The notes under the pieces: model-generated
Told to the model about the DNA's origin: nothing
Databases searched by the model: none
Seen by the model: the letters and a program-made list of their open reading frames with translations, nothing else
Translations under genes and position numbers: made by a program
Assembly (NCBI RefSeq): GCF_013364235.1
Contig: NZ_CP054919.1
Coordinates: forward strand, 3,096,247-3,160,246
Direction: 5' to 3'
Source of the DNA: Kitasatospora sp. NA04385
GTDB taxonomy: Bacteria > Actinomycetota > Actinomycetes > Streptomycetales > Streptomycetaceae
Length of the DNA: 64,000 bases
Part shown: positions 1 through 8,891 of the stretch, piece by piece
Numbering within the stretch: the first letter of the stretch is position 1
Layout: the number at the start of each line of letters is the position of its first letter

Positions 1-1435
1 TCGGGCAGCCGCCGAGGAAGTGCGCGGTCAGCGGGATGTCGAAGACCTCGCCGGCGGTGGAGCCGGGGAAGCCGTTGATGGAGGCGGCGAGCGCCCGGGC
101 GCCCTCCTCGGCGGCCGGGATCCAGCTGGGGTTGGGCGCGCCGTGGCCCTGCCGGGAGGTGAGCCTGCCGTTCTTCAGCGAGACGGTCAGCGAGTTGTCC
201 AGGGACTGCATGACCAGGCCGATGATGGTCTTCTCCGACCAGCGGTGCTGGTTCATCGACTGGACGAAGTTCCACGGGTGCCGGGCGGCGGTGCCCAGGT
301 AGCGCAGCCAGCGCGGCCCGCGCCCGGCGCCGGACACCTGCTGGATCGAGAGCGCGCCCATCGCGTTGGAGCCCCGCCCGTAGCGGACCGGCTCGATGTG
401 GGTGTTCGCGTCGGGGTGCACCGAGGAGGTGATGGCCACGCCCCGGGTGAAGTCGGGGCGCTCGCCGTAGCGCCGGGTGGAGGTCTGCGCGCCCACCAGC
501 GCCTCGGAGTTGGTGCGGGTGAGGTGGCCGAGCCGGGCGGAGATCCCGGGCAGCAGCCCGCCCTCGCGCATCCGGTGCAGCAGGGTCTGGGTGCCGTAGG
601 TGCCGGCCGCGACCACGACCCGTTCGGCGGTGATCGTGCGCGCCCCGGCCTTCCGGGCCCGCCGGGTGCGGGCGTCGGTGGGCAGCACGTCGACCGCGTA
701 GCCCCCGCCGTGCGGGCGCAGCCGGCGGACGGTGGTCATCGGCAGGATCTCGGCGCCGGCCCGCTCGGCCAGGTACAGGTAGTTCTCGGTGAGGGTGTTC
801 TTGGCGCCGTGCCGGCAGCCGGTCATGCACTCCCCGCACTCGGTGCAGGCCCGGCGCTTCGGTCCGGCGCCGCCGAAGTACGGGTCGTCGACCTCGTCGC
901 CGGGCGCGGCCTTCGCCTCGCCGGTGCCGTCCCGCCCGTCGCCGAAGAACACCCCGACGGGCGCCAGGTGGAAGGTGTCGCCGCAGCCCATCGCCTCGGC
1001 GGCGGCCTTCAGGTGCACGTCGGAGGGGGTCGTGGTGGGGTTGAGCCGCACCCCGAGCATCCGCTGCGCCTGGTCGTAGAACGGGGCGAGCTCGGCCTGC
1101 CAGTCGGTGATGTGCCGCCACTGCCGGTCCTCGAAGAACGCCTTCGGCGGGACGTACAGGGTGTTGGCGTAGTTCAGCGAGCCGCCGCCGACGCCCGCCC
1201 CGGCCAGGATCAGCACGTTGCGCAGCAGGTGGATGCGCTGGATGCCGTAGCGGCCGAGGGCGGGTGCCCACAGGTAGTCGCGCAGGTTCCAGGAGGTGCT
1301 GGGCAGTTCCTCGCGGCGGAACCTGCGCCCGGCCTCCAGGACGGCGACCCGGTAGCCCTTCTCGGTGAGCCGCAGGGCCGCGACCGAGCCGCCGAACCCC
1401 GAACCGACCACCACGACGTCGTAGTCGTACGACAC
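1..1435 (-). CDS. GMC-family (cholesterol oxidase-like) oxidoreductase, C-terminus cut by window
   Basis: Flavin-dependent oxidoreductase, 3' end missing. The N-terminus reads SYDYDVVVVGSGFGGSVAAL, a Rossmann FAD-binding GxGxxG motif, followed by the GMC-type segment GAGVGGGSLNYANTLYVPP. About two fifths in there is a Cys cluster, CTECGECMTGCRHGAKN, typical of the actinobacterial GMC/cholesterol-oxidase-like branch and possibly a metal or Fe-S site. The start is a GTG whose product begins directly at the FAD motif. It lies 20 nt after the dehydrogenase gene on the same strand, so the two are probably co-transcribed. Substrate unknown: an alcohol or sterol is inferred from the family only. Confidence 0.85.
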   Translation of the reverse strand, partial: MSYDYDVVVVGSGFGGSVAALRLTEKGYRVAVLEAGRRFRREELPSTSWNLRDYLWAPALGRYGIQRIHLLRNVLILAGAGVGGGSLNYANTLYVPPKAFFEDRQWRHITDWQAELAPFYDQAQRMLGVRLNPTTTPSDVHLKAAAEAMGCGDTFHLAPVGVFFGDGRDGTGEAKAAPGDEVDDPYFGGAGPKRRACTECGECMTGCRHGAKNTLTENYLYLAERAGAEILPMTTVRRLRPHGGGYAVDVLPTDARTRRARKAGARTITAERVVVAAGTYGTQTLLHRMREGGLLPGISARLGHLTRTNSEALVGAQTSTRRYGERPDFTRGVAITSSVHPDANTHIEPVRYGRGSNAMGALSIQQVSGAGRGPRWLRYLGTAARHPWNFVQSMNQHRWSEKTIIGLVMQSLDNSLTVSLKNGRLTSRQGHGAPNPSWIPAAEEGARALAASINGFPGSTAGEVFDIPLTAHFLGGCP

Positions 1436-1455
1436 TGCTGCCCCTCCCGGGAACG

Positions 1456-3063
1456 CTACTTCAGTCGGAACGCCTTCATGGCCTTCAGGCCGGTGGTGAA
1501 GAACTCGGCGAACTTGCGGTCGTCCATGCCGAGCGACGGGCCGATCGGCAGCAGCCGCTGCACGGCGATGGTCTGCGCCTCGGTGTAGCGCAGGATGCCC
1601 TCGGCGCCGTGCCGCCGGCCGAGCCCGGAGTCGCCCATGCCGCCCATCGGCGAGGCCACCGAGCCGTACGCGGCCGCGTAGGCCTCGTTGACGTTGACGG
1701 TGCCGGTGCGCAGCCGGGCGGCGACCTTGCGGCCGCGGGCGGTGTCCTTGGTCCAGACGCTGGAGTTCAGGCCGTACGGGGTGCCGTTGGCGGCGGTGAC
1801 GGCCTCGTCCTCGGTGTCGAAGCGGTAGACCGAGACGACCGGGCCGAAGGTCTCCTCGGCGCAGACCGCCATGTCGGGGGTGACGCCGTCCAGGATGGTC
1901 GGCTCGTAGAACAGCGGGCCCAGGTCGGGCCGGGCCTGCCCGCCGGCCAGCACCGTCGCGCCGGCCTTGACGGCCTCCTCGACGTGCCGGGTGACGGTCT
2001 CCAGCTGGCGGGCGGAGACCAGCGAGCCCATGTCGGCGCCGTAGGCGAGGCCGCCGCCCAGGCGCAGCGCGGCGGTCTTCTCGGCGAACCGCGCCAGGAA
2101 GGCGTCGGCGACCGAGCGGTGCACGAAGATCCGCTCGATGGAGATGCACAGCTGGCCGGCCGAGGAGAAGCAGGCCCGGACGGCGCCCGCGGCGGCCCGC
2201 TCCAGGTCCGCGTCGGCGAGCACCAGCATGGCGTTCTTGCCGCCGAGTTCCAGCGAGGCGCCGACCAGCCGCTCGGCGGCCCGCCGGGCGACGTCCCGCC
2301 CGGTGCGGGTGGAGCCGGTGAAGGCGACGTAGTCGGCGCGCTCGACCACCTGCGGGCCGACCACCGGGCCGTCGCCGAGGACGATCTGCCAGACCTGCGG
2401 GGGCAGTCCGGCCTCGACGAACAGCTCGCGGGCCCACAGCGCGGTCAGCGCGGTCTGGGTGTCCGGCTTGTTGACCACCGCGTTGCCCGCGACCAGGGCG
2501 GGCAGCGCGTCGCCGACGGACAGCTCCAGCGGGTAGTTCCACGGCGAGATCTGCCCGACCACGCCCTTGGGGCGGCGGGCCTCCACGGCGCTGGTCAGCC
2601 CGGGCACGGCGCCGCCGCGGCGGCGGTCCCTGAGGTAGGAGTGCGCGGTGCGGCCGTAGTGCCGGGCCGCCGAGGCGACGGCCATCACCTCCTCGAAGGC
2701 GTGCAGCCGGGCCTTGCCGGTCTCCGCCTGGATGAGGTCGAGCACCTCGTCCTGCCGCTTGAGCAGCAGGTCGTGGAAGCGCAGCAGGACGCCGGCCCGG
2801 TGCCGCACCGACAGTGCGGACCAGCCGGGCCGGGCCCGCCGGGCCTGGTCGAACGCCCGCTCGACGTCCGCCTCCGAGGAGACCGGCAGCGCGGCCAGCA
2901 CCTCGCCGGTCAGTGGCGCGAGCGTCTCGGCGGTCTGCCCGCCGGACGCCGTCACGCCCTTGGCCAGCCGCGCCACCAGCGCGGCCGGCACCGCCGATGC
3001 GACGCCGCGCGCCGCACCCTTCGCCGCGGGGTTGCGCCGGCCCTGGATCGTGCTCTCCGTCAT
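1456..3063 (-). CDS. Succinic semialdehyde dehydrogenase (NAD(P)+), aldehyde dehydrogenase family
   Basis: A 535-aa aldehyde dehydrogenase, probably oxidising succinate semialdehyde to succinate in the cytoplasm (GABA or alternative TCA route). The complete catalytic set is visible: Asn176 in SPWNYP, the general base Glu272 in LELGGKNAML and the nucleophile Cys306 in SSAGQLCISIERIF. It is longer than the usual 450-490 aa because of a roughly 45-residue Ala/Arg-rich N-terminus. The family is certain. The succinic semialdehyde specificity follows from resemblance to the actinobacterial GabD2-type group and is less sure. The GMC oxidoreductase follows 20 nt downstream. Confidence 0.85.
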   Translation of the reverse strand: MTESTIQGRRNPAAKGAARGVASAVPAALVARLAKGVTASGGQTAETLAPLTGEVLAALPVSSEADVERAFDQARRARPGWSALSVRHRAGVLLRFHDLLLKRQDEVLDLIQAETGKARLHAFEEVMAVASAARHYGRTAHSYLRDRRRGGAVPGLTSAVEARRPKGVVGQISPWNYPLELSVGDALPALVAGNAVVNKPDTQTALTALWARELFVEAGLPPQVWQIVLGDGPVVGPQVVERADYVAFTGSTRTGRDVARRAAERLVGASLELGGKNAMLVLADADLERAAAGAVRACFSSAGQLCISIERIFVHRSVADAFLARFAEKTAALRLGGGLAYGADMGSLVSARQLETVTRHVEEAVKAGATVLAGGQARPDLGPLFYEPTILDGVTPDMAVCAEETFGPVVSVYRFDTEDEAVTAANGTPYGLNSSVWTKDTARGRKVAARLRTGTVNVNEAYAAAYGSVASPMGGMGDSGLGRRHGAEGILRYTEAQTIAVQRLLPIGPSLGMDDRKFAEFFTTGLKAMKAFRLK

Positions 3064-3137
3064 GCGGGCAGCCTAGGCCCTGGAACCCGTCTTGTGTACC
3101 CGCCGGTAACACCAAAAGGCGGCGTGTCGGATTCCGG

Positions 3138-4832
3138 TCAGATGGTCGGCGTGAAGTTGTTCAGCACGGTGGTGAACTGCCGCAGGCTGTCGCGCCAGTC
3201 CTTCTCCGGCCCCGACACGTACACCATGAACGCCGTCCCGTCCGCGCGCCGGAACTCGACCTCCTTGGCGTGCCGGCGGGCGTCCTTCGCGCCGAAGGCG
3301 AACTCCCACACCGCGGCCTCCTGGCCCTTGATCTTGACGGTGTCGAGGGTGGTGCGCTGGTAGTCCTTGAGGCTCTTGGCGAGCGAGCCCTCCATCTCCA
3401 GGAAGTGGTCCTTCGGGGCGAGGGCCTGGCCGACCGAGACCGCGAACAGCAGGAAGTGCTCCTGGTTGTCGGGCGTGTAGTAGATCTGCCCGCCGTCGTG
3501 CTCGCTGCGCTCCCAGGTCCCGTTGGTGGGCAGCAGGAAGCGGAACCCGGCCGGGTCGTCCGTCCAGACGTACCCGGGGGGCGCGGGCGCGCCGCTGGGC
3601 AGCGGGCTCTCGCCGGTCAGCGGGTTGTCGCCGGACGGGGTCGGGTCGGGCGCCGCGACCGTCCCCTGCCGGTGCTGGTGGACGTAGTACGCGCCGCCGC
3701 CGGCCCCGGCCAGCAGCAGCACGCCGACCAGCGTCCAGAGCAGCGCCCGCCCGCGCCGCCGGGGCGCCGGGGCGGGGGTCGGAACCGGAGCCGGAGCCGG
3801 AACCGGGGCGGTGGCGGTGGCGGTGGCGGGCGGCTGGGCCGCGGTCCGGCCCGGCTCGGTGCCCGCCTCGGACGCCGCGGACGCCCCCGACGCCGCGTCC
3901 GCCGGGTCGGGGACGGTCTGCGCGGTCCGGTCGACGACCGGGACCACCTGGGTGGGCAGCCGGGACGCCCCGGGCTGGTCGGGCACCCGCATGCTGACGG
4001 TGTGCCCGTCGGCGACCTCGCGCAGCATCCGGCCGACCTCGTCGGCGCCGGGCCGCTCGGCCGGGTCCTTGGCCATCAGCGCGGCCAGCACCGGCCCGAG
4101 CCCGGCGGCCCGGCGCGGGGTGGGCAGCGGCTCGTCGACCACCGCGGTGAGCGTGCTGAGCGGGTTGTCGCGGCGGAACGGGGACTCGCCCTCGACCGCG
4201 TGGTAGAGCGTCGCGCCCAGCGCCCACAGGTCGGAGGCCGGGCCGGGCCGCTGCCCCTGGGCCCGCTCCGGGGCCAGGTAGTCGGGCGAGCCGACCAGGT
4301 CGCCGGGGCGGGTGATGTCCATCGCGCCCTCGAACGTGGCGATGCCGAAGTCGAGCAGCACCACCCGTCCGGTGCCGTGCTCCAGCAGCACGTTGGCGGG
4401 CTTGACGTCGCGGTGCAGCACCCCCAGCTGGTGGCCGCGGTGCAGGGCGGCGAGCACCTGGAGGCCGACGTCGGCGGCCTCCCGGGGCGTCAGCGTGCCG
4501 TCCTGGGTGATCACGTCGGACAGCGCGCGGCCGTCCACCAGCTCCATCACGATCCACGGCCGGCCGTCCTGCTCCAGCACGTCGTGGATGGTGATCACAC
4601 CCGGGTGCTTGATCCGGGCCGCGGCCCTGGCCTCGCGCTTCATCCGGGACTGGAGCATCTCCAGGTCCTCCTCCGAGAGGTGGCTGACCGTCAGTTCCTT
4701 GACGGCCACCTCCCGGTCCAGCATCTCGTCCCTGGCACGCCAGACGGTCCCCATCCCGCCGCGCCCCAGACGCTCGCCGAGCGCGTACCTCCCGGCCAGC
4801 AGACGGCCGGTCGACTGGTCCTGTGCGCCCAT
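3138..4832 (-). CDS. Receptor-like Ser/Thr protein kinase (PknB-type, one TM)
   Basis: A 564-aa membrane kinase. The kinase domain is about residues 14-275, with glycine loop GRGGMGTVW (23-31), Lys45 in VAVKEL, catalytic HRDVKPAN (Asp141) and DFG at 160-162. A Pro/Ala/Thr-rich linker leads to a membrane helix at about 361-381, then an extracytoplasmic domain beginning near GYVWTDDPAGFRFLLP. There are no PASTA repeats. The reading frame is open to 5795, but the ATG at 4832 has a strong ribosome site (AAGGGGGG) and begins right before the kinase domain. It is paralogous over its whole length to the kinase at 6278-7942. The ligand and substrates are unknown. Confidence 0.9.
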   Translation of the reverse strand: MGAQDQSTGRLLAGRYALGERLGRGGMGTVWRARDEMLDREVAVKELTVSHLSEEDLEMLQSRMKREARAAARIKHPGVITIHDVLEQDGRPWIVMELVDGRALSDVITQDGTLTPREAADVGLQVLAALHRGHQLGVLHRDVKPANVLLEHGTGRVVLLDFGIATFEGAMDITRPGDLVGSPDYLAPERAQGQRPGPASDLWALGATLYHAVEGESPFRRDNPLSTLTAVVDEPLPTPRRAAGLGPVLAALMAKDPAERPGADEVGRMLREVADGHTVSMRVPDQPGASRLPTQVVPVVDRTAQTVPDPADAASGASAASEAGTEPGRTAAQPPATATATAPVPAPAPVPTPAPAPRRRGRALLWTLVGVLLLAGAGGGAYYVHQHRQGTVAAPDPTPSGDNPLTGESPLPSGAPAPPGYVWTDDPAGFRFLLPTNGTWERSEHDGGQIYYTPDNQEHFLLFAVSVGQALAPKDHFLEMEGSLAKSLKDYQRTTLDTVKIKGQEAAVWEFAFGAKDARRHAKEVEFRRADGTAFMVYVSGPEKDWRDSLRQFTTVLNNFTPTI

Positions 4833-4987
4833 GACCGTCCCCCCTTCGCTCCCCCACCGCCGGTCGGACGGGGTCCTGGCAGACCGCGTGCCTGCTCGCA
4901 CCGACGGTTCAGGAGGCAAGCCTAGGCCGCACCGGGCCGCCCGGGAATCGCGACCCGGTCCACGCGCCTCACCGTGACCGGCCGCTC

Positions 4988-6076
4988 TCAGCCTGCGACC
5001 GCCACGATCACGGCGAGCGCCGCCGCCAACAGCACCAGCACGCCCCCCAGTACCAGCGGCCCGAGCATCCCGGGCGGCACCCGCGGCGGACGGGCCGGGG
5101 CCTGACGGTCCGTCGCCCGCTCCGCCCCCGCCCGGCGCCGGCCCCGCGGGTGCGGCACCAGCGGCCCGGCCGCCGGGCGGGGCACCGGCAGCAGCGGGTC
5201 GGGCGGGCCGTCCAGGGTCGGTTCGGGTGCGAACACCAGCAGGTCGCGCAACTCCCGCTGGACGGCGGCCGCGTCGGGCCGGGCCGCGGCGTCCGGCCGC
5301 AGCAGCCGCTCGACCAGCGGCCGCAGCGGGCCGCACCCGTCGGCGGGGTGGTGCCGCCCGTCCCGGACGGCCGCCAGCAGCGTCGGCAGGTCGTCCTCCG
5401 GGTACGGGCCGTGGCCGGTCAGCAGCCGGTACAGCAGCACCCCCAGCGCCCAGGTGTCCGCGGGGGCGCCCGGGTCGATCGCCCAGCGCTCGGCGAGCGG
5501 TCCGAGCATCAGCGCCCGGGTCTCGTACACCCGGCGCGGCACCTCGCCGCCCAGCGCCGCGCACAGCTCCTCCTCGGCGGCGCCCAGCAGCAGCCCGCCG
5601 AGCATCGCCGCGCCGTCCTCGCAGACCAGCACCGTGCGCAGGGTCAGGTTCCCGTGCGTCAGACCCGCCTCGTGCAGCGAGCGCAGCGCGCCCGCCAGGT
5701 CGGCCCCGATCTCCGCCACCCGGTACGGCGAGACCGGCCCGTTGCCCGCCAGCCGCTCCAGCGGCACCCCCGCCACCGCCTCCTCGGCGACCCACAGCAC
5801 CTCGCCGTCCGGCCCGGCCGCGAGCCCCCGCAGCAGCCGCGGGTGCGACCCGGCCGCCGCCGCGACCTGCGCGACCCGCGCGGTCAGCCGCGGCCCGTAC
5901 GACGGCGCGGACTCCTCCACCGGGTGGCCCGGCACCAGCAGGTCGGGCAGCTCCAGCCCGAACAGCCGCACCCGCGCCCCGCCGTGGACGTCCACCGCGG
6001 GAACACCGACCTCACCCTCCGGACGGTCCGTCACCCGGTACCGTCCGGCCACCACCTGACCCGGGGCCGCTCGCAT
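4988..6076 (-). CDS. Protein pseudokinase with C-terminal membrane anchor
   Basis: A 362-aa kinase-fold protein that looks catalytically dead. The overall kinase layout is recognisable, including an APE/F-helix-like DTWALGVLLYRLLTGHGPYP. However, the glycine loop is absent (DRPEGEVGVPAVDV), there is no VAxK lysine, the catalytic HRD is HGN (HGNLTLRTVL, 141-150), and DFG is replaced by LGG (159-161). The last about 25 residues form a hydrophobic helix, giving a tail anchor. It lies on the same strand between two active-looking kinases, suggesting a regulatory or scaffold role. That role is inference. Confidence 0.8.
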   Translation of the reverse strand: MRAAPGQVVAGRYRVTDRPEGEVGVPAVDVHGGARVRLFGLELPDLLVPGHPVEESAPSYGPRLTARVAQVAAAAGSHPRLLRGLAAGPDGEVLWVAEEAVAGVPLERLAGNGPVSPYRVAEIGADLAGALRSLHEAGLTHGNLTLRTVLVCEDGAAMLGGLLLGAAEEELCAALGGEVPRRVYETRALMLGPLAERWAIDPGAPADTWALGVLLYRLLTGHGPYPEDDLPTLLAAVRDGRHHPADGCGPLRPLVERLLRPDAAARPDAAAVQRELRDLLVFAPEPTLDGPPDPLLPVPRPAAGPLVPHPRGRRRAGAERATDRQAPARPPRVPPGMLGPLVLGGVLVLLAAALAVIVAVAG

Positions 6077-6220
6077 GCCTGTTCCTCACGCCGTAGTCCG
6101 GCCAGCGTACGGCCGCCGCCTGCCCCCGCGACCGTACGGTACGCGCTTTCGGCCGCACGACCGGAAGCCGCCCCACCGCCCCCGTGCCCCCGTCGGCCCG
6201 CGCCGGAGCCGCCCCCCGCC

Positions 6221-6265
6221 GGGCGCGTCGGGCGTGTCAGGCGCGTCGGGCGCGTCGGGCGCGTC
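6221..6265. repeat. Five tandem copies of a 9-bp unit
   Basis: The unit GGGCGCGTC is repeated five times head to tail, with single changes in copies two and three. It sits just downstream of the stop codon of the 6278-7942 kinase. No coding role is seen. Confidence 0.8.
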
Positions 6266-6277
6266 GGCGGCGGCCCG

Positions 6278-7942
6278 TCACGGCGCGGGCTGGAAGCTCT
6301 CGAAGGAGGTCTGCCTGGCCTGCGAGCCCTCCGGCGCCGACCACACCTCCTCGGGCATGGTCCAGTAGATCGCGTACCCGTACTTGCCGTTCCCGGTGAC
6401 GAAGCCGCGGTTGAGCGAGTGCAGCAGGGCGCCGCTCTTGCCGGTGTACGTCCACTCCCAGTCGGCGGCGTTGCTCCAGTCCCGGTACGCGACGGACTCC
6501 ACCCTGACCTTGCGGTAGTTGGTCATCTTCGCGTTGCGGTCGGAGGCCTGCCAGTCCTTCAGCGCGCTGTCCCCGGCGGGGCTCTGCCAGTCGACGACCA
6601 GCCGCAGCCCGCGCCCCTCGAAGCGCCGGCTGGTGGAGCGGTAGTCCTGCCCCTGGTCGGCCATCCACTCGGGCAGCGTGATGCTGAACCCCGACGGGTC
6701 CTTGTACACCTTGTACCCGGCGGGCACCTGCCCCCCGGAGGCCGACGGCGAGGGCGGCGGCGCCGAGGCGGAGTCGGCGGCGGAGGGCGACGACGACGGC
6801 GACGGCGAGGACGAGGGCGACTCGGACGCCGCCGCGGAGGGGCCGCCCGGCACCCCGCCGCCGCCGGCGTCGTCGCGCCGCCGTCCGCGGAGCCCCGCCC
6901 GCCCGTGCCGCCCTGGTCGCCCTGGGCCAGAACGCCACCAGCGCGGCGACCAGCACCAGCACCGCGGCCACCGCGACCCGGCCGTCACCGCGCGCCGCCG
7001 CGCACCGGACGGCCCGCCCGCGGGCGGGAGTTCGGCCGTCCGCTCGACCCGCCCCGGCTCGGCGGGGACCGGCGGGGCCGGGACGGCCACCGTCTCGGCC
7101 TCCGGCAGCGGCTTCCCGGCGGCGATCAGTTCGAGCAGCGGGCGGGCCGTGTCGGCGTCCATCCGCTTGGCCGGGTCCTTCTCCAGCAGGCCCTCGATGA
7201 CACCGCGCAGCGGCCCGGCGTTGCGCGGCGCGGGCAGCGGCTCGGTCATCACCGCGGTGAGGGTGGCCAGCGCGTCGCCCCGGTCGTACGGCGGGACGCC
7301 CTCGACCATCGCGTACAGCGTGCCGCCCAGCGACCACAGGTCGGCGGGCGGTCCGGGCAGCTTGCCGCGGGCGCGCTCGGGGGCGATGTAGGAGGGGGCG
7401 CCGACCAGCATGCCGGTGGAGGTGATGGAGGTGTCGCCCTCGACGCTGGCGATGCCGAAGTCGGTGAGCACGGTGCGCCCGTCCTCGCCGATCAGCACGT
7501 TCGACGGCTTGACGTCCCGGTGCAGGATGCCCTGCCGGTGGGCGGCACCGAGCACCCCGAGCAGGTCGAGCGCGATCGCGGCGGCCCGCTCGGGGGTGAG
7601 CACGCCGTCCTCGGCGACCACGTCGGCCAGCGAGCGGCCGGAGACGAGTTCCATCACGATCCACGGCCGGTCGTCCTCCTCGACCACGTCGAAGACGGTG
7701 ACGGCGGAGGTGTGCCGGATGCGCGCGGTGGCCTTGGCCTCGCGCAGGGTGCGGACCACCAGCCGGTGCTTCTCGATCTCGTCGACGGTGCCGGTCATCC
7801 GGAGTTCCTTGACGGCGACGATCCGCCCCAGCATCTCGTCCTCGGCCCGCCAGACGGTGCCCATGCCGCCGCGTCCGAGCACCTCTCCGAGCCGGTAGCG
7901 GTCCGCCAGCAGTCGGCCGGTCGGTTCCTGCGGCTGCGTCAT
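6278..7942 (-). CDS. Receptor-like Ser/Thr protein kinase; membrane segment out of frame
   Basis: A 554-aa kinase paralogous to the one at 3138-4832. Glycine loop GRGGMGTVW (23-31), Lys45, HRDVKPSN (Asp143) and DFG at 161-163 are intact. The C-terminal sensor domain (GYKVYKDPSGFSITLPEWM onward) is in the same frame. Where the paralogue has its membrane helix, this frame reads a Trp/Arg-rich stretch with A/T-ending codons, while the neighbouring frame gives VAVAAVLVLVAALVAFW at 6927-6977. Two compensating single-base indels, genuine or from sequencing, would explain this. The start is the ATG at 7942, matching the paralogue; the frame is open further upstream. Confidence 0.85.
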   Translation of the reverse strand: MTQPQEPTGRLLADRYRLGEVLGRGGMGTVWRAEDEMLGRIVAVKELRMTGTVDEIEKHRLVVRTLREAKATARIRHTSAVTVFDVVEEDDRPWIVMELVSGRSLADVVAEDGVLTPERAAAIALDLLGVLGAAHRQGILHRDVKPSNVLIGEDGRTVLTDFGIASVEGDTSITSTGMLVGAPSYIAPERARGKLPGPPADLWSLGGTLYAMVEGVPPYDRGDALATLTAVMTEPLPAPRNAGPLRGVIEGLLEKDPAKRMDADTARPLLELIAAGKPLPEAETVAVPAPPVPAEPGRVERTAELPPAGGPSGARRRAVTAGSRWPRCWCWSPRWWRSGPGRPGRHGRAGLRGRRRDDAGGGGVPGGPSAAASESPSSSPSPSSSPSAADSASAPPPSPSASGGQVPAGYKVYKDPSGFSITLPEWMADQGQDYRSTSRRFEGRGLRLVVDWQSPAGDSALKDWQASDRNAKMTNYRKVRVESVAYRDWSNAADWEWTYTGKSGALLHSLNRGFVTGNGKYGYAIYWTMPEEVWSAPEGSQARQTSFESFQPAP

Positions 7943-8171
7943 CGGTGCGCTCTCCCCATGGTGTTGCGGCCCGCGGCGGGCTCCCCGGCCGTGACCTGAC
8001 GACATGTCGGACCGCCGGGGGTGGCGGTCGCACGCCGGACACCCATCATCCCCTGTCCCGTACCGCCCCGGCCACCCGCCCCTTGCGCTGCCCGTCGGGG
8101 CTGTTCGGCTGTCCGTTCGGACTGCTGGCCTCTGCGCGCTCTTGACACCACAGAAAACGGGGGAGACCGCG

Positions 8172-8813
8172 ATGAGCACACCCGACCCGAACAACCCCTA
8201 CAACCCGTACGCCACGCCCACGGTTCCGCCGCCGGGCCAGTCGGGCCAGCAGCCCCCGGCCGCCCAGGGCTGGGGCGCCCCGCAGGCGCAGCCCCCCGGG
8301 GCGCCGGGTTACGGCGTGCCGCCGCAGCCGGGCGCACCGGGCGGCCAGCCCTGGGGGGCCGCCCCGATGGCGCCGCCGGCCGCACCGGCCGCACCGAAGA
8401 ACGGCGCCGTGGCGATCCTCACCGGCCTGGCCGTGGCCGTGGTCGTCGGCGTCGTGTACGCCTTCGTCGTGAAGGCCATCGACCACGAGTTCAGCTGGGC
8501 CGTGATCGGCATCGCCGCCCTGGTCGGCTTCACCATCGGCAAGCTCGGCGGCAAGAACCCGGTGCTGCCGTTCTTCGGCTCGCTGTTCTCCGTGATCAGC
8601 CTGTTCGTCGGCGAGTTCCTGGCCATCGCGATGATCCTCAGCGACGAGGCCGAGAAGTACGGGGCCAAGGTGTCGACGCTGGAGGTCTTCACCCAGCACT
8701 TCGACACCCTGTTCGACGCCTGGAAGGACAACTTCGACGCCTACTCGGCGCTCTTCGTCATGCTGGGCCTGGTCATCGGCTTCACCACCACCAAGAAGGC
8801 CGCCGACTCCTGA
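8172..8813 (+). CDS. Small integral membrane protein with Pro/Gln-rich N-terminus
   Basis: A 213-aa protein of unknown function. Residues 1-75 are Pro/Gly/Gln-rich, with repeats such as PNNPYNPY and PPGAPGYGVPPQPGAPG, likely cytoplasmic and disordered. Three or four hydrophobic helices follow (AILTGLAVAVVVGVVYAFVV; WAVIGIAALVGFTI; FFGSLFSVISLFVGEFLAIAMIL; ALFVMLGLVIGF). The ATG at 8172 has a GGGGAG site 8 nt upstream. The gene is divergent from the kinases and convergent with the IMPDH-family gene, sharing a strong hairpin with it. It appears to be an actinobacterial conserved hypothetical protein. Confidence 0.8.
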   Translation: MSTPDPNNPYNPYATPTVPPPGQSGQQPPAAQGWGAPQAQPPGAPGYGVPPQPGAPGGQPWGAAPMAPPAAPAAPKNGAVAILTGLAVAVVVGVVYAFVVKAIDHEFSWAVIGIAALVGFTIGKLGGKNPVLPFFGSLFSVISLFVGEFLAIAMILSDEAEKYGAKVSTLEVFTQHFDTLFDAWKDNFDAYSALFVMLGLVIGFTTTKKAADS

Positions 8814-8833
8814 GCCAGGCGCCTCCCCGCAGC

Positions 8834-8872
8834 CGGAGGGCCCCCGCCGCGACCCGCGGCGGGGGCCCTCCG
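8834..8872. terminator. Bidirectional intrinsic-type terminator hairpin
   Basis: A perfect 18-bp stem (CGGAGGGCCCCCGCCGCG) with a 3-nt loop lies between two convergent genes (8172-8813 and 8892-10010). There is no U-tract, as is common in Streptomyces. Confidence 0.8.
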
Positions 8873-8891
8873 TCCGTTGCCCGGCGGGGCG

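Noticed and set aside
20..1588. Long plus-strand open frame of 522 codons over the GMC and dehydrogenase genes
   Set aside because: It is the antisense shadow of two real genes; the product is Gly/Arg/Val-rich without domains, a usual effect of high GC.
3138..5795. Extended 885-residue kinase read from 5795
   Set aside because: The extra part is antisense-like Gly/Arg-rich sequence overlapping the pseudokinase gene; ATG 4832 has a strong ribosome site.
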